Source of the DNA: Hydractinia symbiolongicarpus
Lineage: Eukaryota > Cnidaria > Hydrozoa > Anthoathecata > Hydractiniidae
Length of the DNA stretch: 64,000 nt
Assembly (NCBI RefSeq): GCF_029227915.1
Contig: NC_079877.1
Span: forward strand, 21,415,851 to 21,479,850
Direction of reading: 5' to 3'
Positions 40,452-52,023 of this stretch are shown piece after piece; positions within the stretch are counted from its first letter, which is position 1; the number at the start of each line of letters is the position of its first letter. The position numbers were made by a program, and so were the translations under genes. The notes beneath the pieces were generated by a model. That model did no database searches. It saw nothing but the letters and a program-made list of their open reading frames with translations, and had not been told where the DNA came from.

Positions 40452-41859
40452 CTAGTCGGAGGCTCGTGGAAAAATCCACGGGTTCGCCCGTCCTTCTTTC
40501 ACCGCATTCTGGCGTTTCGTTACTTGCGGTACCATTTTGCGTGACAGACAGACACAGACAAAATACGGCTATTATTAAAGAGATAGCAGTTAACTCGTGG
40601 AAAAATCCACGGGGTCGCTCGTCCTTTAAATTTACCCATCGCAACAAAGTGGATAAAAATATATCGCATTTGATATTCGTGCGCATTTTGAAAATTTCGT
40701 GTTTCCGTTACAGGACGCCGCTTTCGCGAACAGACAGACAAAATACGGCTATTATTAAAGAGACTAGTCGTTAGCCCGTGGAAAAATCCACGGGTTCGCC
40801 CGTCCTTTAAATTTACCTGTCGCAACAAAGTGGACAAAAATATATCGCGTTTGGTATTAGTGCGCATTATAAAAATCTCGTGATTCCGTTACGGGACGCG
40901 GCTCTCGCGGACAGACAGACAAAACACGGCTATTATTAAAGAGACTAGCCGGTTACCCGTGGAAAAATCCACGGGGTCGCCCGTCCTTTATATCACGCAT
41001 TTCGTGTTTCCGTAATACGACGTTATTCTCGCAGACAGACAGACAAAATACGGCTATTATTAAAGAGACTAGCCGTTAACCCGTGGAAAAATCCACGGGG
41101 TCGCCTGTCCTTTATATATCGCATTTCGTGTTTCCGTAACAGGGCGCGGCTTTCGCGGACAGACAGACAAAATACGGCTATTATTAAAGAGACTAGTCGT
41201 CAATCCGTGGAAATCAACGGGGTCGCCCGTCCTTTATATATTGCATTTCGTGTTTCCGTAAACAGACAGACAAACAGACGCACGAACAGACAGGCGAAAT
41301 ACGGCTATTATTAAAGAGACTAGTCATTATCCCGTGGAAAAATCCACGGGGTCGCCCGTCCCTTATATATCACATTTCGTGTTTCCGTGACAGAAGGACA
41401 AACAGACGCAGGAACAGATAGACGGAATACGGCTATTATTAAAGAGACTAGTCATTAACCCGTGGAAAAATCCACGGGGTCGCCCACTTCCCTTATATAT
41501 CGCATTTCGTGTTTCTGTTGCAGAAGGACAAACAGACGCACGAACAGACAGACGGAATACGGCTATTATTAAAGAGACTAGTCATTAACCCGTGGAAAAA
41601 TCCACGGGGTCCCCCACTTCCCTTATATATCGCATTTCGTGTTTCTGTTGCAGAAGGACAAACAGACGCACGAACAGACAGACGGAATACGGCTATTATT
41701 AAAGAGACTAGTCATTAACCCGTGGAAAAATCCACGGTGTCGCCCGTTCCTTATATATCGCATTTCGTGTTTTTGTGGCAGAAGGACAAACAGACGCACG
41801 AACAGACAGACGGCATACGGCTATTATTAAAGAGACTAGTCATTAACCTGTGGAAAAAT
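40452..41859 (-). mobile_element. Tandem mini-Helitron-like array, ten full units plus a fragment
   Basis: CTAG boundaries lie at 40452, 40583 (degraded to ATAG), 40764, 40945, 41069, 41193, 41320, 41448, 41578, 41708 and 41835. Spacings are 131, 181, 181, 124, 124, 127, 128, 130, 130 and 127. Each unit read on the minus strand runs from TCTCTTTAATAATAG through a (GTCT)n-rich head to a hairpin CCCGTGGA-TTTT-TCCACGGG and CTAG. Long units carry an extra ~57 bp (CGCAACAAAGTGGACAAAAA). The last unit breaks off at 41859. ORFs here are repeat by-products. Confidence 0.7.
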
Positions 41860-42909
41860 CCTTTTTTTGCGAAGTGATTCCTCTCAACTCAACAAAGTTG
41901 TGTTGTGACTTTTAAATTCTAAGAATAATCCTAATGAATTCCTCTATTATAAGGATTTCATAAGTATTTTTAAGCGCTAATTTCGAGAAATGGCCAAATG
42001 CCCTCAAAGGTATGGGATCTAAAAATTTCACATGTAGGTGCCTAATAGATAAATATAAAAAGTCAATAAGTATCATAGCCATGCATCATATCCCTTACGC
42101 CATGAAACTTTAAATCAATAGGTTTTGTGAAATGACTCCGTTAATAATTTAAAAATGTATTGTGGCAGTGATGTGTAATTGACATTGACACGCGAGATAG
42201 TTTATGCAGCCCCTGCATTTTATTCTTATTATTATCGACGTTCCCGACAAACAAAGCATATGGACAACCTCGTCCCAGGTTTTTTGCCTTTTTGACATCG
42301 AGGCCGTCAAGTAAGTGATAGCAGCTTTGGCATAGGCAAAAAACCGTAGGAACAAGGATGAGCATATGGTTTGTACAATCCGCGAGGTTTTAACCGGCGC
42401 TGCATTTTCTCAAACTTTATTTTTTTTAAAAAAATAGAAAGATAAGAATCCAGAAAAGCGCCACGTCTCCTGGTTAAATGTGCCATTATTAAACGTGTAA
42501 TTATTATTGTTTCCGGGCCTTTTCTGACGCGATCTCATGCAAAAAAATCGTCGAGAGAAAATCTTTTTCAATCTAGGTTTTGTTAACACCTAGGCCCTAT
42601 ATTCTCTAGATAACATCTCGTGTTGTTTCAAAAAAACAATGAGAATACTTCCAACGTGCCCCTTGTGGGGATTCCCTACAACAAACAAGGCCCCTGCGAC
42701 TTGAAGATTTTCGTCATTAGGCTGTACTGAAATTTAAAGTAGATCTTGAAAACGGAGAATTAATGGGTTAAGCAAATCATTGAGTATCCTAATTCTCAAT
42801 TATTATTGTACCTAACCTGCAATGTTCCATACAACTTTTATAAATAAAAAAATAAAAAATAAAAATTTTACATATATATAGTACTCTTACATGTTAGTTA
42901 AAACTTTAA
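41860..42909. other. Interval without recognised gene
   Basis: Two overlapping short minus-strand frames at 42141-42365 lack recognisable motifs. Nothing supported. Confidence 0.35.
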
Positions 42910-43050
42910 AGCTTACCTCCCGAGAAAAATCAAGTTGACCTAAATCGATTCATAATATTTAACGTTTATTTTGTTAAAATTGCTACAGTATTCAAGAAAC
43001 CAGACAATGTTTACCACACGTTTTCAAATCTTACAGCTCACTTGTTCGCT
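42910..43050. repeat. Dispersed repeat shared with 22979-23140
   Basis: Same block order as the first copy (GAGAAAAATCAAGTTGACCT to AAACCAGACAATGTTTACC). Confidence 0.75.
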
Positions 43051-44569
43051 TAGAACTAACATGCCTGCAAGAAATTCTTAAAAACATAGATCATTAATGA
43101 CTGCATATCTTCCTCTAAGCTTAGAATTTGATCAATCAATCTATCGATCCAACATGTTTCTTTGAAATATGCCAGTACTCTTATCGGGCAATTCCTTAAT
43201 TTCTTCCTCTTTACGTCACATTCTAAACCTCCCCGCGCTTGTCGCACATTTCCTTAACCATAATTTTGTCATGGCAAGATACACAGCTTCTTAAAATTTT
43301 TCATATCCCTAGAAATCAATTGCATTTGTCCTAAATCGTTTTTGTTCATTTGGAAACTTTCCCGAGCAACTTGCTTCATTGCAACTGATATTTCGTCTTT
43401 AGCTTTAAAAAAGTATGCATGCGACAGCCCTATAATAAATAGTCACGGGATAAATATCTACGTTGGCTTTCCAATCATCTTCCTACATGTAGAGCTGTGT
43501 TTATGTAATTGGTAAGTTTTTACTAAATTATTTAACCTGGGATTTTCATGAAGATCTAATAATAAACTTTCAAGAATATATATATATTATATAATATACC
43601 CCTCCCCTCTTTATCTCGCCATGTTTAGATGATCCAAAGTGCACATTAAGATAATTCTTTTTTTGCTTGGTTTTACTTTCTTTGCTTTTATATTCACAAT
43701 ATTTTCCTTGAATTCCTTTTGAGACTCAATGTGTAAGTTTTTTAGCTCTTTTACTTCATCCAATTGTACATACTTAATTTCAGATTACATTTTCCTTGTT
43801 TTATAAATCTAAATTGTAGGACAACAGGTTCGAGAGTCAGAAAATACATCATTTTCATCATGACTATGTGAATCGAATAGAAACACATACTTTTTTGACC
43901 TAAGCAGAGAACTGGATATTTATCGAAAAGAAACTTGACACCATTTCTAATACTTCTTTTCTTATTAAACGCTTCATCTGATGTTGAAGTATGTAAGCTA
44001 AGAGTGTCACTATGTTCGACAAAAAATTCAATATTGCATGTCTTTCCTTTGAGCGGATATATGTTTTCGGTACCTAATTTAAGTATCTTCATTTAAACAA
44101 TGTATGGTGCAGATCTTTACCAATTATAAACTTTGTGGACAATAGAAAAAGACATGCATGAGCATCGTAGACCTCACATTGTAAACCCGACTCCAAACTT
44201 AGAATTTACTTGACTAAAAGAGCCAGCAACGCATTTTAAGATGGTAGCTGAATTATTCCAGGGTTTTTTCTATATCCCTGTCAATAATAAGTTTTAACTT
44301 TGCTAAAAACTGATGAAAGCTATCAGTTTCTGTTTAAAAAGTTGTTAGAGAATTAAAACAATTTGTGGTGGGTACACCAAAAGCTGCTATTATTTTTTGA
44401 GGTAAAAGTCCTTAATACATCCTGATCAGCATTTAAATCCATGGATTTCGTAAATAGCCAGTGTGATATGCAATACGAACTACCATTGCTGAAAATAGTT
44501 AGCTATAGAAAATAGTAATTTGATGACTGTTCTAAATGTACTGATGGTCACCCAAGTTCAAAATATGCA
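43051..44569. other. Interval with one unassigned minus-strand frame
   Basis: 43751-44092 (-) is open for 113 codons (MKILKLGTENIYPLKGK...) with no motif I recognise. The rest is AT-rich, with a (TA)n run at 43577-43600. Confidence 0.3.
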
Positions 44570-44799
44570 TATACGTTGAAAGAAAGGCGTTATAAATACC
44601 AAAGCAAAATAGGCACTGAAATGCATAGGACTATGTTACAACAAAATGAGATAAAAATAATGCAAAATAGGCACCGAAGAACATGAAAACATGTTGAAAG
44701 AAATGCAAAAGAAATATGAAGATGAAATAGGCACTGAAGAGCACCAGACCATTTTAAAGCAATTGCGAGAAAAATATCAAGATACGATAGGTACTTAGA
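44570..44799 (+). repeat. Coding-type repeat, about 69-bp unit
   Basis: Three to four diverged units translate as LKEMQKKYEDEIGTEEHQ, LKQLREKYQDTIGT and an earlier RYKYQSKIGTEMHRT, a 22-23-residue period with coiled-coil character. Ends at TAG 44797. Looks like the remnant of a repetitive coiled-coil protein. Confidence 0.5.
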
Positions 44800-44912
44800 G
44801 CAGACAAGGAAAAGTTAACAAGATAAAATCTTATTGAAGATATTATTTTGGTTTGTCTGTTCAGTATTCATATTACTGTGGAAAGTTTATCATTTCTTGA
44901 ACATCATAGTTT

Positions 44913-44956
44913 AGTAGGCGACGTTTCGGGAGATCCTTCTCCCATCATCGGGCAAA
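44913..44956 (-). ncRNA. Hammerhead-ribozyme-like motif of the Penelope-like element
   Basis: Minus strand reads CCGATGA, then stem GGGAG-AAGGAT-CTCCC, then GAAACGTC: the hammerhead core order (CUGAUGA, stem II, GAAA, NUH). The expected U4 is C here. Predicted cleavage after GAAACGTC (between 44920 and 44919) would release an RNA starting GCCTACTAAAC, about 48 nt before the repeated ORF start. Penelope-like elements are known to carry such ribozymes. Activity is uncertain because of the core substitution and the weak stem I. Confidence 0.55.
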
Positions 44957-45087
44957 GTAAAATGATGTTGCGCATGTATTTATATAATTGCAGAGGATCG
45001 AAATTCATAAAAATTAACCAATCAGAAACGAGCTGATAATTACAGTTAATTACGGTAATTAACATTTTCGGACCTGGATGTAAGTAA

Positions 45088-47487
45088 CTACTTCTTCTGT
45101 AGGGCTGGTAACCAAATCTCAGGAAGTTGATACGAGATGCTGTTTATGTGTTTGTTACGTTCTACACTGTTGATGGTTTCTTTAATCTTCCTGGCCGTTG
45201 TTCTGGATTCTCTGTCAATGATTTTCTTCTCATCTCAATTAAACTGATGACTTCTGCTCCAGCTGTGGTCCGCAATTTCGTTTTTCTTCACATCTCCGTT
45301 TCTCACTGCGCGCATATGTTCTTGTACTCGTTGCTTAAACTTTCTTTTTGTTTCGCCAATATACACTGCATCACAATCTTTACACGGGATTTCGTAAACA
45401 ACATTGTTTTGCTCTTCCAGGTTTATTTTGTCTTTTGGTTTAGACAAAGTGCTTCTTAGGGTGTCTTTAGAGGTAAGAATGCATTTGATCTTGTGTTGCC
45501 TTAAAACTCGACGAAGGATCTCGCTGGTACCTGGTACGAAGGGTAGGAATGCTGATGCGATAAATTCCTCTGATGTTTCCTTGTTGTCTCCGTTGCATCT
45601 TCTCTTCATTTTATTTTCTACTTGCGTGATGACTTTATGACTGTATCCATTTGTGATTAATGCATTTCTTACACGTCGAATTTCTATTTTCCTCTCCTGT
45701 TTGTCACTGACTACACTGTTGGCACGATTCAGTAATGAAGATATGACACTTTCTTTGCAAGATTTCTGATAGTTTGATTCGAAGTTAAGGTACTGGTCAG
45801 TGTGTGTTGGTTTACGATACACTGAAACTGAAATGGAACCATTCTTGCGTTTGACCAAAGTGTCCAGGAAAGCGATACTTCCATCGTGTTCAAGCTCAAC
45901 AGTGAATTTGATTTGTCGATGTAGGCCGTTGATGTGTTCATGGAACTCTTCTAGATGAGATCTTTTGATTATGGCGAATACGTCGTCAACAAATCTTTTC
46001 CAAACCTTTGGACGTCTGTCTGATGTGACTAATGCTGTTGTCTCGTGTGCTTGCATGTATATTTCTGCGACTACTGATGATGCAGGGCCTGCCATGGCAA
46101 CTCCGTCTGTTTGAGTGTAGAAGTTCTTATTAAACAGATACCATGTTTTGGTTAGAACAAGTTCGACCAAACGCAGAAAATCCGGTACTGGAATCTTTGT
46201 CTTTTCACCGAATGCAGCATCGTTTTCGATAATGTCTTTAATGATGTTTAAGGTGTCTTTTATGGGAACATTTGTGTAGAGTGACGTGACATCAAATGAT
46301 ACCATGCATTCGTCGTCTGCTATCTTTATTTCTCTTATGTATTCTGAAAATTCTTTTGAGTTTTTGCTGTGGTCACTTGCTGTGAATTTGCTGAGGATGG
46401 AAGCAACAAATTTTGATAGGTTGTATAACGGTGTTCCAGTGCAGGAAACTATTGGTCGAATTGGATTTCCCTGTTTATGAATTTTGGGTAGTCCGTAAAA
46501 TCGCGGTGGTGGTCCGTCACAAGGTTTCAGTCGGTAATACTGCTTATCGTCGATGTATTCTTTTCTCTTCAACTCCATTAAGATGTTCCTCGCTTCTCGT
46601 TTGATGACTTCTGTGGGAACTTTCTTGAGAAGTTTGTAAGGCCCGTTGTTGATGTGTTCGTTGCACTTGTTGATGTAGTCAAGTGTATTCATGATAACCG
46701 TTGTTCTCCCCTTGTCTGCCGGTAGGATTATGATATCTTTGTCCTTCTTTAGATTCTTCAATGACAGTCTTTCAGATTTTTGCAAATTGTCCTTTGGTGT
46801 TTTGCTTTTCTGTAGCGTGAGGCTTACTTTAGCTCTTACTGTGTCTGCCTCTTCTTTTGGTAGATCTTTAATTGCCTCTTCCACTTTCGCAACTATTTCT
46901 TTCTTTGGAATTGAAGCTGGTGTCATGCAGAAATTCATTCCTTTTGATAGAAGGTTTGTTTCTTCTGTCGTGAGTTGTCTGTTGGAGAGATTGACAATCC
47001 ATTTGCTCTTTTCTATACCCGTTCGTGTATCATCATTGAATCTGTCATTGATTTTGTTGAACTTTTTAAGGTGTCTGTCTTTAACCGATCTCATTTCTTT
47101 TTCATACACGCTATCATGAATATTCTTAACCTGTTTATATTGGTCGGTGGAGAGTCTTGATTTGATGGTGTTGTCAAGATCAAGTATTTGGCGATGTAGG
47201 GTGTTACGTGTTACGTGATTTAGATGGATTCTTTCTTGCAACAACTGGCAGCTTGCGCGTTGTAAGATTTTCTTACTTCTTTCAGTCTTGACTCTGCAGG
47301 TAAGTCGAAGATCTTTAGGTGTTATCTCGTTGTGAAGACAACGTAGAGAAAACCGAAGATGGTTAGTGTATCTTGCGTATTTTATTCTTGATTTCTCTAG
47401 CGATCTGACTTCTGCCAAGATGGATTCTCCATATTGCTGTTTGATATTATTGAAGATATTATTTCGGTTTGTCTGTTCAGTATTCAT
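45088..47487 (-). CDS. Penelope-like reverse transcriptase with GIY-YIG endonuclease
   Basis: ATG at 47487 (MNTEQTNRNNIFNNI). About 750 codons are open to TGA at 45235-45237; the homologous frame continues to TAG at 45088. N-terminal basic helical region; RT starts near residue 255 (ILPADKGRTTVIM), with LPKIHKQGNPIRPIVS, SFDVTSLYTNVP, GVAMAGPASSVVAEIYM and catalytic RFVDDVFAI at residue ~500. The GIY-YIG domain begins near 697 (VVYEIPCKDCDAVYIGE, then RKFKQRVQEH). The TGA sits where a Trp would follow HSWSRSHQFN, and IIDRESRTTARKIKETI follows in frame, so it is probably a nonsense mutation. The RT copies and the GIY-YIG domain nicks the target during insertion. Otherwise intact. Confidence 0.85.
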
Positions 47488-47596
47488 ATTACTGTGGAAA
47501 GTTTATCATTTCTTGAACACCATTCAATAAGAATCTGTTGCGCAGAACATATTAAAATCGCCACAGTACCAAAAGTCAACCAAACTGCATGTTAAA

Positions 47597-47878
47597 GGGA
47601 ATTAAAAATTTAAAAATGGTGTTAAAGAGGGACCAGTATTTATATGCATTGTATGTCATTGTTGCCGCTATAGACGATCTGTCGTTGTCGCTTTTTCTGA
47701 TAGTAATACAACATTGATACAACTGATCAGCAGTGATAGTAATGCCTACATTTGCTTGACTTGTCATAAAATTTTATTGCAATTTGAAGCTTCTGCTCTA
47801 GCTGTTTCAAAAAAATTAGAAATATGCCACATACCTGATGATTTAACTGTTGTGGAAGAATCGAATAGATTGGGATGA
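47597..47878 (+). pseudogene. Helitron-type Cys-rich ORF fragment
   Basis: An open frame without ATG: GPVFICIVCHCCRYRRSVV, then NAYICLTCHKILLQF and KLEICHIPDDLTVVEE, ending at TGA 47876. The paired CxxC blocks and the xLxIxxIPxxL segment resemble the region upstream of the Helitron Rep/helicase core. It stops exactly where BEL/Pao homology begins. Confidence 0.5.
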
Positions 47879-49681
47879 AAGATTGCCTGTGGAAAAACAA
47901 GGAAAAGGCGTGAATGGATAAAGGAGTTGCTAAACTTAACATCCGTTTCTGTACCACGTTGGTTTCGATTTATATCGGCTGTTGATTCTGTTCAATTACA
48001 TGTTTTCTCGATGCTTTGAGCAACGCATATGGGGCTGTAGGATACTTAAGAATCAAGGATGGAGATAGAAAAAAATGTTGCATTCGCCTTGGGAAGAAGA
48101 AGAATCGCTCCCTTGAATCCAAAATCACTGACCATCCTAAAACTAGAGCTACATGCCATTGCCTTGGAAACGAGATTGAAAAAATCAATCACATAAGCAC
48201 TGTCAATCTCACTGTAACATTTTGGATGGACTCTCAAATTATTTTCTGCATTTATCATGAACCGCATCAGTGGAATACGCAACTCGTCCGCCTTAAAATC
48301 TTGGAGATTTTATGTTCTGGGAAATATTAACCCTGCAACTAGATATTCTATGTGGCGAAATATTCCGAGCTTTTGATGTAAAATCGAATAAAACTGGAAG
48401 CAAGAATGAAGAAAAAGATCAACACTTGGGAATCAACGATAGGGAACCATGCTAACCAAAATTCATATATTCCATATATCGTGGATAATAAATTAAAGCG
48501 CGAATGGCTGCTAGCAAGAAGAGGAAAATCAAAACGCGAAGATTTCAACCACTTAACGGTGAAAGAAATCGAAGAAAAAATTGATTCTTTATAAAATTTC
48601 ACAGCACAAAACATATCCGGAATAATTTTTCAGCCTTAAATCACAATCAGAACTTCTGCAAATCTTCATTGATAGCCTTTAGACCAATTATGCACGATAA
48701 TTTAATTCGTATTAGTGGAAGAATTAGTTTGCCCGCTATAACGTTTGAATCGAAACATAAAATCATTATCTAACCAAAACACCACATTTCACGACTTATT
48801 GTTTAATGTATACACGAACAAAATCTCCATGTCGGACAGCAATCAACTCTCGCAACTTTACGACAGTATTTGGATTTCTACGGCCAAATAATTCATAAGA
48901 AAATGTTCAAGCTCTGTTCTTATTGCAAATAAGGGAAAGTAAAAATTATGTCACCACTCATGAGAAATTTACCCGTCAACCGCTTAGAAGTTCATGGACT
49001 AGCGTTTAACAGATGTAGCGTGGATTATTTCGGTCAAATGATTATTAAAAGAAGCAAAAGAAAAAGAGCATCTCCAGGAACGATGAAACGATATGACACC
49101 CTCTCACCATGTATGACGTCACGCGCCATACATCTCAAACTGGCTAGTAACCTATCGACAGTATGTTTCATTCTTGCACAGCACCGCACTTTAAGAAGAA
49201 GATTTCCTCTTAACGTAACTGGTGATAATGGAAACAACTAATCGGTGCAGATCGCGAATTAAAATAACTGGTGACGAATTTGGATGATGCCTAAATACGG
49301 AAGGAGCTAAGCTAAAAGTCCATTGAATGGAAGTTAAGCCCACCTATGTCACCCTAGAAAAAAGGTGCAATGGAATTCATGGTCAAAATTACAAAAAAGG
49401 CATTGAAGGCGGTAGTTACTGAACGCATTCTTACAGAAGAAGAATTATACACCTTCCTCGCTGAAGTTGAGTCGACAGTTAATAGCAGACCTTTAACTGC
49501 AATTAGTGACAACATAGACGACCATGAAGCACCCGCACCGAATCACTTTTTTATTGCAAGAGCCTTGCCTACTTTACCAGTAGATTCGAATTTTAGCATG
49601 CTGTCAACTCAAATTTGCATGCGCCAAAAACAATTGAAGACGATCGACGGTTTACATTCATTTATAACTCAATTTTCATGA
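47869..49681 (+). pseudogene. BEL/Pao retrotransposon pol fragment, decayed
   Basis: Pieces in several frames keep Pao order: WDERLPVEKQ and SVSVPRWFRFISAVDSVQLH (47869-48010), GNEIEKINHISTVNLTVTFW with MDSQ (about 48170-48240), zinc-binding integrase head (CSYCK, about 48916), SPLMRNLPVNRLEVHGLAF and DYFGQMIIK (48950-49050), SRAIHLKLASNL (about 49120), TGDNGNN (49230), and LTEEELYTFLAEVESTVNSR then PNHFFIARALPTLP (49430-49580). Many stops. No LTR was found on either side. Confidence 0.7.
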
Positions 49682-51148
49682 TGGCTACGTGTACATTTTA
49701 ACAACAATTCCATGCGAAGAGAAATCACCTACGTCAGTTAATTAGCACGATTCCCGTGTTAGCGCACTAGCGCACTTCAAGTTTCATGATTTCCAGCGAT
49801 GAAAACTAATGTATTTCCTTAATTTTCAACTTACTCCCAACATCTTCAGTAATTCTGAAATCAGTCCACAACGAAAACTTACTCGTATAACCAACCACCT
49901 ATATAAATTCTCCCATCTCACATTGCACATTTCCATACTCCTGTAATTGAGCACTAGTAAAATGTTTCTACACATCTTTCCACTGATGGTGGATCCTAAG
50001 ACTCGAACTAAAGGATTGATTCGGATAACCCTCCGCATTCACTCTCACTTTATTAATCTTGATTTGTAAAACGTCTTACTATCTCTACCATACCAGTTTT
50101 CGTCCTTTAACAAAGTCAATGAACCCTTAAAACCAAAATTTCAAACACTGTCAGCCTTATCAACAACCACTGTCCTATGACCCTACCATACAATGTAGCA
50201 GTATCCGGGTAATTCACCCTCTTTATCCTTACTCACAACAACGATCTTATAATCATTAAACGTCAACTTGTAAGTGAACCTCTCTGATAAATACCCTCAA
50301 GCACTTTAAAATCTAGTAGAAAGCAGCACGTCCCTCCAATTACCTTAGCAAGTTAGTTCTTCTCATTATTCGTCTCCACAGTCCACATCTTTTACACCAA
50401 CCCTCAGCTTTCCAAGTTTATCACTGCAAATGCCCTGACGAACCCTATTATACTTCTCACCCTTGTAATCCACAAATCTATCTAACACATCAACTTATCA
50501 AAATCGTCAATAGAGACAACTTCATGTGATTCTATCTTAACAACAACCGTCATTATCGCATCACTATCCTTGCTCGTAAGTTTATTATTCCAGGATAACC
50601 TGGAGGTACTAAGAATAACAACAGCAACATGGGATAGATTGGGATATGTGATGCAATTAATTTGGATAGTATTTATCAGGGTTTTTTATTTTGATATATT
50701 TGTATGAAGATGGTGAAGGTGGCCGGTGACGGAAGAAGGGCGACGGATTTAGATTAGTCGATGGATTTGCATAACATTGTTAAGAGGAGTGTTCGTGGCA
50801 ATCAACCGACATTGTATTATGTGCATCTGGTGAAGAGATATTTCGCAACGGAGGAATCTTTTTTTGTGTTTTTGTTTTGATTTAGTTCCGTGGGGAGAGG
50901 TGAAGAAAATTTTACTTGTGGTCGATTGCATATTATTCTGTGCCTCCACTTTCTTATAACCAGAAGAAAACAGTCTTTCGCTAAAATTATCATATGACCT
51001 GAAGACCTAAATCACATTAAATATGAGTATAAGTAGTAACGCATCACTTAAAATCCCCAGTTATTCAGCATAAAAGATTGGTACAATTGCAGGAACTAAC
51101 CGAAACATTTTCATGTGCCTGAAACAGCAAGTAAATTTTGTGTTTATA
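49682..51148. other. Interval without recognised gene
   Basis: C/T-rich on the plus strand at 49800-50500. No coding block or terminal repeat recognised; may be degraded Pao 3' sequence. Confidence 0.35.
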
Positions 51149-52023
51149 CAGTGGAACCTCTCTAATGCGGACATGGTCTAAAGCGGGCACCTCTATAAAA
51201 CGGACACTATTCCTTGGAACGGACTGATTTCAGACCAAACCCTCACAAGAAAATCTCTATAAGAAGGACAGTTATAAGACGGACACTTTATAAAACGGAC
51301 ACTTTTTCCGCACCAAATGACATTTTCCCTTGAAAAAGCTCTGTGGACACATGAAAAAAAACACTTGATTAATTTCGATTTTCATCTTTATTTTTACATA
51401 TTTTGCCTTTTTTATTTACAATCTGTAAAATCTTTTTAAATTTTTTTCCCGCCCAATCAACGCCTTTGTCGACACCAACAACTTGTATAGAGCTTGAAAT
51501 TCGTTAAATCCGATAAAGAATTGACTGTGGTCGAAGAAGGTGATCGTGAATTGAAGTTCATCTGAAATATCTGCTGCAGAGTATCGCAATTTCGACGAAA
51601 ACGTTCAAGTATCCGAGCCAATGATCAAGCGATGACAACGAGGAGGAAAATTTAAGTTATGCAGAAGTAATCACCCTGCTCGGTAGAACTTGTCGCAGCC
51701 CTGTTTTTGACTAGGGAAGTTAAGACATGCTGTCATCAATTACAAAAAAGTGGAGGATCTCCAAATATGAAAAAAAAAGCATACTATAATTCTAGAAATC
51801 TTCAAGTAGATTATAAAATACAATGTATTTGTTAGTTAACATTTGTTTTTGTTTGTATAACAGTAGAGCGTGTGAAAAAAAGTATATAATAAAAAAAAGT
51901 CATGTTTTCTGCAAAATTTTGCTCTGAAAGTGGTTTTTCTATAGTCTCTATAAAGCGGACACCTCTATAAGACGGACACTTTTTTTTTGCACCAATGGTG
52001 TCCGCTTTAGAGAGATTCCACTG
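51149..52023. mobile_element. 875-bp mariner-type MITE
   Basis: CAGTGGAACCTCTCTAATGC at 51149 and GGTGTCCGCTTTAGAGAGAT...CCACTG ending at 52023, flanked by TA. Subterminal modules such as TATAAAACGGACAC recur several times on both sides. No transposase ORF. Confidence 0.8.

Larger units (their letters stand above)
44831..47522 (-). mobile_element. Penelope-like element with GIY-YIG domain and partial tandem second unit
   Basis: Element sense is minus. Order: 5' region (47522-47488), ORF, 3' region, hammerhead-like motif (44953-44916), then a second 5' region and the first 13 codons of the ORF again (44871-44831). So 44831-44905 and 47447-47522 are direct repeats, the pseudo-LTR arrangement of Penelope-like elements. 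The 5' copy starts about 13 bp inside the position expected from ribozyme cleavage. A possible imperfect target duplication (GATTCTTAT versus GATTTTAT) flanks it. Confidence 0.85.

Noticed and set aside
40452-41859. CRISPR-like or ordinary satellite array
   Set aside because: Units are contiguous without unique spacers, the genome is eukaryotic, and the ends follow Helitron rules; the single A|T-inserted unit at 53895 argues against a plain satellite.
45404-47160. Plus-strand frames within the Penelope-like region
   Set aside because: Antisense to a long recognisable RT ORF.
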